The notes beneath the pieces were generated by a model, which saw nothing but the letters and a program-made list of their open reading frames with translations, was not told the DNA's origin and searched no databases. From Neurospora intermedia (taxonomy: Eukaryota; Ascomycota; Sordariomycetes; Sordariales; Sordariaceae), in assembly GCA_037102815.1 (NCBI GenBank), contig BTPP01000011.1:823996-887995 (forward strand): a stretch of DNA of 64,000 bases, read 5' to 3'. Positions 1 through 9,422 of this stretch are shown in pieces (within the stretch, counting starts at the first letter, position 1; each line of letters begins with the position of its first letter). A program made the translations under genes and the position numbers.

Positions 1-1386
1 TGGTTCACACGAGGGTTCACCTTGCAGGAACTTATTGCGCCCAAGACTGTGGTATTCTTTGACAGAGACTGGAACGTGATTGGAGAAAAGAAGGACGAGG
101 ATATTCTCGAAATTATCGTCCGCACCACGGGTATTTCACAAAGCATTCTTTCTGGTTCTTTGCCAGTGGGTGAATATGCAATTGCCGAGCGGATGCTCTG
201 GGCTTCTTCTCGTGAAACGACCCGCCCTGAAGACAAAGCTTATTGTCTGCTCGGCATATTCGAGGTCAACATGCCCCTCATATACGGAGAAGGTGACAAT
301 GCCTTCCGCAGACTCCAAGAGGAGATCATCAAGCGTAGTAACGATCTATCAATCTTCGCTTGGGGCACACCTCTCAACTTGGAACATACCAAGAAGGAAA
401 GCTGGACGGAGCGTCGATATTTGGGCCTTTTTGCCAAATCACCAGGAGACTTTGGGGTGATGTGGGAGTACATGGCACAGACAAAGAAGGATAGTGGGGA
501 TTATGTCTATATGTTTTCCCCGCGATTCGGCATCCCGGAATTCACCCTGACTAACAAGGGCTTGAATATTCGCGCAGACATGGAGGTGTTCGAAGTTTCA
601 CACCCAGCACACAGACGGGAACCAAAACCAGCTTTCTACACTATATTATTGAGCCTCGCGGACAAGCGAGTTGCTATTGTGCTCGAGAAAGTTGGCCCAG
701 GCCTCTACATTCGGCTTGGAGTAAGATTTATCAAGGACGAACGATACTTTACGAAGTTCGGGCCCAGCATCACGAACACCATTCTTATGGACCACAAGAC
801 CCTATCGAAGTTAGAGGGTACATCTGGAGGAACGGTATCAATAAGGGCTTCGTTGGGCCTACGACTTCACGTTGCCCATTCGGTTCCCCATACATATTGG
901 GATGCCTCCAGGTCGTCGTTCTTTCTCCCAGGATCTCATTCTTACGAGCAACAATCCTACCATATTGCGTGCGCTCTAGTGCGCCTTCGTCACCCCCATT
1001 TCATGTTAGCTTCGCTGTCTTCCTTGCAATTATTAGTGATTATTGATATCCGACGCAAGTTGGAACTCCGAACACCCCAAGCATTTGTTCTAGGTGATGA
1101 TGAGTTACCAGAGATTGGCAGCTTGCCTCAGCAGGATCATATACCTCGCCACGTCTTCTTTCCTGGCCACGGCCAACGGTCATCCCACCTTCTCGATAAA
1201 GGGCCGGAGTACGGTCGCCAAAAGGTGGTCATGCTCGGAACCGCGGAGAAACCACAAAGAGTGACCATCGGTATTGAAGCAGCTGTCGCCGACCCTCGTG
1301 CTGAGTCCGACTGTGCTCTGGAATGGATTAGTCCCTGGCGATACACTGTAATGCTTCACGCCATCGTCGAAGAAGGTATCGATTAA
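1..1386 (+). CDS. HET-domain (vegetative incompatibility-type) protein, 3' part
   Basis: The reading frame is already open at base 1 (W-F-T-R-G-F-T-L-Q-E-L) and runs to TAA at 1384-1386, so the start and the first part of the HET domain lie outside the window; about 461 residues remain. The first 110 residues carry the family's typical end of the HET domain: the TLQELIAPK segment, then ASSRETTRPEDKAYCLLGIF and the MPLIYGEGDNAFRRLQEEII block. The rest is the variable C-terminal region seen in HET-E/HET-D-like proteins, with no NACHT, WD40 or ankyrin repeats visible. HET-domain proteins as a family trigger cell death after fusion of genetically different hyphae; the partner and role of this copy cannot be told. 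No stop or frameshift breaks the visible part. Confidence 0.85.
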   Translation, partial: WFTRGFTLQELIAPKTVVFFDRDWNVIGEKKDEDILEIIVRTTGISQSILSGSLPVGEYAIAERMLWASSRETTRPEDKAYCLLGIFEVNMPLIYGEGDNAFRRLQEEIIKRSNDLSIFAWGTPLNLEHTKKESWTERRYLGLFAKSPGDFGVMWEYMAQTKKDSGDYVYMFSPRFGIPEFTLTNKGLNIRADMEVFEVSHPAHRREPKPAFYTILLSLADKRVAIVLEKVGPGLYIRLGVRFIKDERYFTKFGPSITNTILMDHKTLSKLEGTSGGTVSIRASLGLRLHVAHSVPHTYWDASRSSFFLPGSHSYEQQSYHIACALVRLRHPHFMLASLSSLQLLVIIDIRRKLELRTPQAFVLGDDELPEIGSLPQQDHIPRHVFFPGHGQRSSHLLDKGPEYGRQKVVMLGTAEKPQRVTIGIEAAVADPRAESDCALEWISPWRYTVMLHAIVEEGID

Positions 1387-2747
1387 TAGGTTCGAGGCAG
1401 TTTCACTGGTCACATCACGGAACCTGGAAAAGCTTGGGAGTGTACCTTGGAGTGCACATTGATAGGCACTTTGGGAGGATTAGTCGTTGCTCCAGAAAGC
1501 GTTGGTGTTTATAGTCAAGAAACAAAGCAATCCAATAACTCTATCCGCCTCCAGCATGCATTTTGCGCCCGCTCAAATAGCCCTCAATTCACAAGGAGAC
1601 ACGCTTGTTTCTGCAAACTTGCTGAACCTACACATGCTGTGCCACATGTCTACTGGTCGATGCTACAACAGATATCGATGGGCGAGATTGTCGCCCCGGC
1701 CTGACTACAAATCAATGTTACATACTACATACGCGACTGTTATTAACAGAGAAATCCGCATCCAGAAGCCAGCAACACAGCCCGGCGTAGACCCTGCGTC
1801 GCTTGCTCGATGTTCTATCAGCACTCCAAACGATTGAAAGCCCCGCCTGCGTGTTTTGGGTGTTCGCCGCATGATATATCCCTCACTCTGTCGGTAGTTG
1901 GGGCATGCGTTCGCCTGTAGCCTATTTGTTCCCGTGGAGACAAATGGTAACCACAGATCAAGGGTGTGACAAGGACAAAAGATCGGAGGCGGGGGAGGAC
2001 GGTTCAAGCTTTTTCCTACTTTACTCACGAACGAACCTTGAAACTGGCGGAAGTGAGCGCGTGTCGTAATCCTTTGACACTGTGACAGTTGATATCTTGA
2101 GGTACGAGGCGCCCAGGTACTCACATTAGCTAGAGGTATTGACGGTCTGTCTTAGCGGATGGGGCAGTACGATTTGTGTGATTCCCGCACTGGTGGTACA
2201 CCTCTGCTTGTTGCTGATACAGAGTGAGCGTGCGAGCTGGGTGAGAGACGAGTCTGAGCGACGGTTATTCAAGAGATATGGATCGGGAGGGTGGCCGGTT
2301 ATTATGTTGGGGAATGGAGTACCTCTATGGGTGTATTATTCTCGACTACGACGTGGAAGTATGATGGCCATGGGTAGTACGGGCTGAGCATTACATGTGG
2401 CTGTTGGTCTCTTGCGGCATACCGGCATTGGCAGCCCATTGCGCCGGGTGCAAGATATCAGAGGTACCTCTCTATGGCGAGGCAAATATTGATGGTTGAT
2501 CTCAAGAGTAGAGGTAAGGGATGATGAGTTGGAGTGGCAATGTTCTCCAATATTGGAAGGAGTTAGCTCGGAGACATTTATCATAGGGCTTAGGGGGATT
2601 GTCATCACGAACAGAGTCATTTATTGAGAAGATGAGAGGCTTGACAAGGTCAACAAAGAGCACGCGGGATTGAGTTTGATTACCATGGATCGATGAACAA
2701 GACATTACTATTGACCCTTACAAAACTATCATACCTAGCAAGGGAGA
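1387..2747. other. gene-free stretch between the HET gene and the first BTB gene
   Basis: About 1.36 kb with only short unconvincing open frames on both strands (the longest, about 139 residues on the minus strand, has no family-like pattern). It lies 3' of both flanking genes, which converge here, so it should hold their 3' untranslated regions and terminators. I see no RNA gene or mobile element. Confidence 0.5.
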
Positions 2748-3991
2748 TCATGCAGGGCCTCTGTCATCTCTGTCATCGTCCTGTGTATCTCGCTTGCCCA
2801 ACAGGTTCATCGCGGAACCGGTAGATCCCAGCTGTCTTGTTTTGGAGTGCTCGCAAAGCAGATTGTTGCTAGAGTAGATGTACTCTCCACGCAATTCATC
2901 CTCTCGGAGACACTGAAGGCAAAGGCTTGTCTCTCTCTCCATCCACTCCGGAAGCCTAGAGCAAATGGTAGAGCCACTCCAATCGACAAATATGCCGAGG
3001 TACCTGTCCATTACCCTGGCGTTATGCATCTGTTTGACCTCTGTACACCAGGACTTCTGGAAAATCTTCTGTTCTTCGGCAAGCGGCATCAAGTCGTCTA
3101 TGATCGACAGGACCGAACATATGGGTTTTTGACTTGTAAGATGTTGTGTAAGACGCTGCCAAGTTCGTCGAAAGCGACGCTGAAGAGACTTCTTCCATTC
3201 GCATCTGCAGTCTCTGTTCCTATCTTCAGCACCACTACCTCCATCTAAACCAGCTTCACGGCATACTGAATCGAGAAAACGTATTTGCAGATTGGACGAT
3301 CGCTCTGCCAGCAGGACTGCAGGCCGCTCACAATTAGAACTTGATACCAAACCTGTGTAATTTTCCCCGGAAGGGTAGGTTCTGTGGAGAGATACTTACG
3401 AAATATATGTAGAGGTAATCTTTCCCTGAGGGACTCCTGGGAAAGAAGTTTGGCGTAAGGGCCTGGATAGGTGATCATGACTATCCAACTATATTGCGCA
3501 AAGAACTCTTCCTCTTCGAGAATCCAGGCTGCGGCCATACGGTACACTGACTCCTCCATGATACATCCCATTGGCTGCCGAAACCACGTGTTGGTGATAA
3601 GCTTCATCGGTGCCTTCAAGTCGTACTTGTCAATGAGAATGGCAACATCGAGCATTCTTTGTCCACCTTGTTCCTCAAGCCAATGGGGATTCATCAGGTT
3701 GTTGCGGAAATGTAATGCTAGACAAACAACCTCCATGGCTTTAGGTTCATCTTCCGGAAGTTGAATCTCCTTCGGGCTTTTGGCCGAAATCCCCTGACTT
3801 TCGACCCAAGGCGAGGAAAGCATGGTCCTGAAGACCGTAGACGCCTCTCGAAGAATGGTCGACTGAACTCTGAGACGGAGCTGTGGATCCTCGGAATCAG
3901 GAGCCCCGACGACGAGAATGATATCCCCAGTGGCTGAAATCTCTCTGTTGGGGTCACCTTTCATGTCGCTACTCTCCCTATGGTCCTCCAT
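2748..3991 (-). CDS. BTB/POZ-domain protein, two exons (BTB copy 1)
   Basis: Exons are 3991-3400 and 3316-2748 with an 83-nt intron (donor GTAAGT at 3399, branch-like CTAAT, acceptor CTGCAG); the codon is split after its first base and the product is 386 residues. The ATG at 3991 sits in a good context (CACCATGG); the frame is open further upstream but offers only a TTG. The N-terminal third is a BTB fold: GDIILVVG, then FRTMLSSPWVES and a LPEDEPKAMEVV segment, followed by VAILIDKYDLKAPMKL, the usual BTB tail. The second exon holds a Cys- and Trp-bearing C-terminal region shared with the copy at 6894-7986. BTB domains mediate dimerisation and can recruit Cullin-3, but this lineage-expanded fungal type has no known function. 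Two decayed copies and one intact copy lie next door. Confidence 0.8.
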
Positions 3992-4540
3992 GGTGTGGTT
4001 CGCCTTGTCGTCCACTGTCGCAGGTTGATCAATTCGAGAACTGGGCGTGGCGCAGATGGCTGGCGTAGTGAATGAAGCGACCAAGACAAGATAACGCAAA
4101 GTCAAAAGTAGGGGGGAAAAGAAGTTTAACAAGAGCAAGGAACTGCCCAAATCTGGAGGTAGCCGAGCAAGAAGGGCGGAAGGGCGGGGATCTCAGGGAG
4201 ATGCATGACTGCACGCAGCCCGATGGAATCATGAGGTCAGTACCCATTTCACATGCAGACGTGATCGGTGGTTGGTCTAATGCGGATAGAGTCCTGCGTC
4301 ATGCTGTATTCGAACGTTCGACGCAAGAATGGGTACCCGGTAAACAAACGCTCTCAAGCTGGTATAAGCACAACGTCTTCAATATGCCGGAATGTGGACC
4401 TTATCTCAACAAAGGCATCGCGGAAACAAGACTCGGCGCCCCAAAAGGATTGCTTGTAGACATAAGACACATGGCCCGGTCTCTAGATCCATGCCCGATC
4501 CTCAAGCAGCACTAAAGTTGTCGATCAGTTTGGCTAGCAG
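3992..4540. other. spacer upstream of BTB copy 1
   Basis: About 550 bases between the ATG of the first BTB gene and the decayed copy. It should contain the promoter of the minus-strand gene. The overlapping open frames on both strands (up to 147 residues) show no recognisable domain. If the decayed copy once had a second exon it would fall here, but I could not find one. Confidence 0.4.
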
Positions 4541-4810
4541 TCATGGGTCTAAGATTAGATATGCCATAATATAGATATTCTTCCACTCAAGGCAACTTGG
4601 GTTGAGGGCGTTTGCTGTGAAATACGTACTGAGGAGCTTTGGAGGTAGTGAATCGGCCAGACTCGGGTCTTCCAGGAAATCGGTGTACATGGTCGTAGAG
4701 GTAGTCCTAACAACGAGAGCAAGGGTGAGATTTGGAAGAACATTACTTTCCCTTAGCAAGCACGCCGCCACGATCAGATACGGCAAATCGGCCATCACGC
4801 AATATGACAA
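4541..4810 (-). pseudogene. fragment of a BTB-family gene (BTB copy 2)
   Basis: An 89-residue open stretch without a clear gene start. Its middle, starting DLPYLIVAACLLRE and ending at SLADSLPPKLLS, aligns by eye without large gaps to the segment of the intact copy at 6894-7986 that begins DLLYLAAAAYVVDD and ends INSILPAKFF. A GTACGT donor-like sequence follows KLLS, at the place where both intact copies have their intron. No BTB core can be joined to it: upstream, the frame is closed by TAA directly before the first codon, and the stretch at 4811-5020 does not resemble the BTB N-terminus. I read it as a truncated, decaying paralogue; a misassembled exon of a real gene is possible. Confidence 0.5.
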
Positions 4811-5648
4811 TTATGACCAGGAACGGATGCCACCACGACTTTCTGGAAAGCTGAGCGTTCGTCCAAAGTCATACTTACCTATGAATAACATATGGATGAG
4901 TTCTGTGAGATGTTCGCGGGCTGTTTTGTGGCGCTTGTTTCCGACAGGTTCGGAGTCTGAACTGAAATATTGTGTGTGGAGTGGAAGCAGATGAGGGGAT
5001 GGATACAGCGCGGGGTACAAGTCTCAAAATGTAACTGTTTGGTACTTGAAGTTGAAAAAGGACGAAGGATGTACACAATGGAAGGCGTGATGTGCCGATA
5101 ATCGCATCACCGCCTATGGTAACTGGTGCCTGGTACCTGTCGTCGAGTGTCGTGAAGGGAACTGAAGTTCTCAGCCCGCCACCTGCCTCTTCATAACCGC
5201 GTACCTGCCACTTGGACAAGCTACAATTTACTGTGATCCTGTTCCATCATTTGGTTGTACCTGGATCATAGGTAGATACCTAACGTCTACTCACTTCTTT
5301 GGTCCTACGTTGACAAATCTCAGCGACCAAGGATCTGAGATCGCGCGCCACTCTGCTGCGGGATGATTACATTTTTTCGTTGAGAAAACATATCTTTTCT
5401 ACGTTTCATAGTACTGAATACCTAGACCGACAACAGCTCATTCACAAACGTCTTTTTCCATCCTTCCCGCGCGCCTGACGCGTCCAGTCACGGTAGGTCC
5501 TTGACCCTCAGCTCACAATCACACACCACGCTTTCGCCTCTCCCTGCACTCAACATTTCTCGTTCATCCCCTCCTCTCTCACCCTTTATTTGGTACACCA
5601 ATTCTCGAGGACTCATAAAACAACCGGATTACTCGTTCCTCTTCATCG
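4811..5648. other. spacer between two decayed BTB copies
   Basis: About 840 bases. Short minus-strand frames overlap at 4811-5219 but look like no family. The part from 5220 to 5648 is pyrimidine-rich on the plus strand near 5540-5640, as expected for a fungal promoter or 5' leader in front of the plus-strand BTB copy at 5649. Confidence 0.4.
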
Positions 5649-6392
5649 ATGACGGAGCTCACCATTCCGGACGTGATCGGCGTCGAGCCAGACAGAATGG
5701 AAGACAACATGGCAGACCAGACAACCTTTTCGCCCGACTTTGACCTTGCTTTGATCGTTGGCTCGGAGAAGACACGCCCCGAGAAGGAACGCATTCTTGT
5801 CTCCTTCGTCATCCTCCGACTTGCCTCGCCTGTTTTTGCCGCTATACTCTCCCCTCCATAGAAGGAAAGTCAGGAAGCTGTCCACCAAGAACGGTTCCAT
5901 CAAGGAGATTGAGCTCCCAGAGGATGATGCTGCAGCCATGAGATTCATCTGCGCAATTCTTCACCATCAGAACAATGATAAGATCGTCAAGGAAGTGCCG
6001 AGCGGGAGGACATTCCTGCACGTCGCTGTCCTCACGGTCCACGGACAAGTACGGATTTTTACAGAGCGCTTAAATTCGTTCTCGTGTCTTTCCTGAAGGC
6101 TGCAAGCCGTGCAAGCCCATTGAAGGATTGGGCTCCGATATCCGAACTTGAGACTTCACACAAAAGACAGCTTTTGACATGGGCAGATCTCCTCGACTTT
6201 GCAGCTGCAGATTATTTGCTCAATGACTGCAAATGGTTCAGCAAGTTCGCATTCGATCTAATGGCAATTCGCCGTCAGTATTCCGCCGAATTTCTATCGC
6301 CGTCTGTACTACTCTCCAATCAGAACTGTACGTCTCATGTAAATTACACCCAAAACGGTAAATTACATGCCAGCTACCTTGGGGATTTTTGA
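5649..6392 (+). pseudogene. BTB/POZ gene broken by a nonsense codon and frameshifts (BTB copy 3)
   Basis: The start (MTELTIPDVIG, ATG at 5649) and the BTB core TTFSPDFDLALIVGSEK...VILRLASPVFAAILSPP match the intact copy at 6894-7986 closely. Directly after SPP, where that copy has a Trp codon (SPPWVES), this copy has TAG at 5859-5861. The similarity resumes in a second frame (IKEIELPEDDAAAMRF...ILHHQNND) and then, after a frame change around 6050-6070, in a third (ALKFVLVSFLKAAS and WADLLDFAAADYLLNDC...). The C-terminal exon found in the intact copies is not recognisable downstream. The gene therefore has at least one stop, two frame changes and a missing 3' half. It lies opposite in strand to the intact copies. 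Confidence 0.75.
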
Positions 6393-6453
6393 ATGTATGT
6401 AGAGCATGGGGTGGGTGTGCGGAGGGTTACTCATGTAGAGACTGCTTTTACGC

Positions 6454-6504
6454 AAAGAAAAAAAAGAAAAAAAAAAAAAGAAAAAAAAAAAAAGAAAAAA
6501 AAAA
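6454..6504. repeat. A-rich tract (A runs broken by single G)
   Basis: Fifty-one bases of A runs of 8-13 interrupted by single G bases, just downstream of the broken BTB copy. It could be a simple microsatellite or a trace of a reverse-transcribed poly(A) tail; no target-site duplication was found to support the second reading. Confidence 0.8.
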
Positions 6505-6893
6505 TTAAACAGATTCGCATCCAAGGAAGGCATCATGTGCCTACGATATTGCGTTTCTCGATTTACTGTATATGTCAATCAACGTATATCTGTATGTGCT
6601 TTACAACCAGAAACTTGTCTTCCTTTTTCCCTCTATCATCCAATATCTTCTCATGGATTTCCTTCTCCGGCCTGCAGCCTTCGGTGCTCTCGGATGCACC
6701 AACCACCAAACAAGTTCTACAACCTCGCGAACACAGGTGTACAGGCCTTGAGGAAAGATCATATGGGTACTCTCCTCACAAAGAACTGAAAAGTCTGCAA
6801 GACTGACCAAGCCTGAAGCCAACCGTTTCCGCAGGATTAGTTAACAGGGACCTTCCGAATCATACGGTCTTGATTGCCAGCTACGTTAATTCC

Positions 6894-7986
6894 TCAACAA
6901 TGAATTCGTGTCTCGTGCCGGACATCACAATTATCCTCGCCCTTCAGTTCACGGAGGCACACGATGGCGTGGGACTGCAATACCCGTACCTTGTCTCTAA
7001 GTGCCACACCTGGTTGAAAGAACTGGATATGAGGAAATCTGCCAGATCCTGACGCACACCGCGAATTAAGGAATATCTTTTCTTCAGCGACGAGGGTCTC
7101 CAAATCAGTAAACAACTCACTGAGGGGGGGAAAAACTCCATTTGCATCGGCGGTGCAGGACGTGAGACCCAATCTCTCAAATTTCTGGACAAGTGAGTGG
7201 CCCCACTGACATTCACAGTGGCAGTACACGGATTTCTGGTCCAGGCATTCTCGAACAGCCCTGTAGGTGTCCAATTTGAGATGCAATACATTCTCTCCAA
7301 GGACGACTGTTACCCCGACAGTTAGTATGAAAGTTTCGACTCAAGATATAGATCATGTATATGTAGTGTAGAGACGATCGATCAAAATTAATGTAAGAGG
7401 ACCTACCAAAGAACTTCGCCGGCAATATGCTGTTGATCAAATCGTCATCCATGAGTATGGTAAAAGACCACCGATGATTGATCAGCACATAAAGCGCAAA
7501 CTTGCTAAACAACGTGCAGTCATCGACCACGTAAGCCGCGGCCGCAAGGTAGAGCAAGTCCTCCACCGGAACAAGTTTGCCGCTCGAATTCAGTGGACAT
7601 TTCGAACTCGCCCCTTTCAGCAGGCACTCAAGAACCCACTTTAGCGCCGTATACAGGTCGTATTTGTCTGCAGCGATAGCAATCTGCAAAGTCTCCTTGG
7701 CAGTCCGCGGCCTGTTAACGAATTCGTGGTCGTTGTGAAAGTGGAGGATGTGCATAATGAGCTGCATGGCATCCGGGTCGTCATCGGGGAGCGGTATCTC
7801 CTTGCCTTTGCTTTCAACCCAGGGGGGAGAGAGCATGGCGCAAAAGACGGGTGAGGCAAGTCGAAGGACAACAGACGAAGCATGAATGTGTTCCTTCTCT
7901 GGCCCAACAATCAGAACAAGGTCATGGTCAGGGGAGAAGGTCGTTCGAGCCGTCGTGGCTTCAATTGCCGTCGGCTGGATTTCCAT
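6894..7986 (-). CDS. BTB/POZ-domain protein, two exons (BTB copy 4)
   Basis: Exons are 7986-7407 and 7306-6894; the 100-nt intron starts GTAGGT and ends TAACAG, splits a codon after its first base, and sits at the same place as in the copy at 2748-3991. The 330-residue product opens with a BTB domain: TTFSPDHDLVLIVGPEKE, HASSVVLRLASPVFCAMLSPPWVESKG, then PLPDDDPDAMQL and ILHFHND. It continues with AIAADKYDLYTALKWVLECLL, and DLLYLAAAAYVVDDCTLF. The C-terminal exon is rich in Cys and His (YCHCECQWGHS) and ends RHETRIHC. This is the most complete member of the local family and served as the reference for judging the broken copies. The molecular role is unknown; dimerisation through BTB is the only supported guess. 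Confidence 0.8.
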
Positions 7987-9422
7987 CGCGTCTGGAATGG
8001 CGAACTCCGACCATTGACTGACTGAAGAGATATGGACTCTGGCTGTTTTGTGCGTTCTTGAACAACGCTGGATAATTGAAAGGGCTTGAAAGGAGGTTTA
8101 GACGGGGACTGTCGAGTTTTAAAGCAGAACTCGTTGTGTCAATGATAAAGGCGAGGGTCAAGGACCGCGATGGGACATGTATCGGAGGGATAGAAGGCGA
8201 CAACGATAAGGTTGATTGGAGTTGTCTAGGTGGAAGAGGGAAAATGGAAGCCAGGCAGCCAAGATATACCCGGAAGGGTGTGCCGGTGAATGGGCAAGGC
8301 CAGTGACGGCTGTCCAGGGCACAGACTTCCAACAACATCGATGTCATGCGGGGGACGGACGGGCTGGTCAAAATGGGGCTCGTCCTGGACAAAATAGTTG
8401 AGACCTTTGACATTATACCTTGGGTATACTCCTACTATGCATACAAGCGTCTTTATTATGCCTCTGATTATGAGTTTTAGGCAATTCCTGAATCGAAATG
8501 ATCCAAATGGGACTCTATTCGATGTCTTTTCGAACTGTTGTAATCCCTGTCAAAGTGTTGCAACGGCCTCTTTTTTTTGTTTTTATCTTAACGAGCGGTA
8601 GCGGACTGCTTTACCTAACCAATCGGTTGGTCTCAACGATTTTGTCTCGGACGCGTGGGGAAACCAGTACAGAAAACCCTAAGAGGCAAGATTTCGAATG
8701 GCGCCTGAAAGATACTCAGTAAAGGTATATTTTGTAGTGCTATCTGCCCGGCGATGGCGCATCACCACTCTTAAGAACAGCCTAACACCATCAGTCACAA
8801 CCTTACCGGTCGGTACGCGTTGAGTTATGCCTCCCGATACTTCCCTAGAGGTATCATTTGAACCTCTCCTCACTCTCATTTGTAGCAATCTTTATTAAAT
8901 GGCCAATTGCTCTCTTCTTCGACGATGTCAACAATAGGTAGAGGTAGGTAGTCAATGCATCACCGAATCCCGACCGCCATCAAACTTCTAGTTCTTTACC
9001 GCGCAACTCTCTCACCTACTGTTCTCGGATCTTTTCCAAGCCATAACACGATTAGCTCTGTCTTAACTGACGATTCTTCGCTTCCAAGTCGTTGTAGCAC
9101 AGTAAGGTTTACGGTAGGGCCCGCCCTCAGCCAGTGAGTGATTGAGGCAAAGAAGACGTGCCTATTCCTGAAAACCTAGGCAATGCCTAGCGAGGCTCCG
9201 TCAGTTCTGGAACTCAACTTCGCAGGCAATTGGGGTCATAGCAAACGAATGTAGGCGTTGAGAATCCTTCGTGGAGCATCCAAGAAACAGCCTCGGGAAG
9301 CGCATTGAATGCCAACAAGCGTCGCGTAATGAATCATTCACATTTCGTTGAGAATAATGATTGCTCCAGGTCAGTGCATTGTCGCAATTTCAAGAATACA
9401 CGGAAACTAGGTAATTAAGAGA
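7987..9422. other. gene-free stretch between the BTB array and the arrestin gene
   Basis: About 1.4 kb. The first several hundred bases should hold the promoter and 5' leader of the minus-strand BTB gene; the rest is 3' flank of the arrestin-like gene. No open frame here has a recognisable pattern, and I see no tRNA or repeat. Confidence 0.45.

Noticed and set aside
3992-4150. An N-terminal extension of BTB copy 1 with a hydrophobic, signal-like stretch
   Set aside because: It begins at a TTG, not an ATG, and BTB proteins of this type are not secreted. The ATG at 3991 has a good context.
6454-6504. A retrotransposon poly(A) tail next to the broken BTB copy
   Set aside because: The A runs are regularly broken by G, no target-site duplication was found, and the adjacent gene copy seems to keep a donor-like site, which argues against a processed copy.
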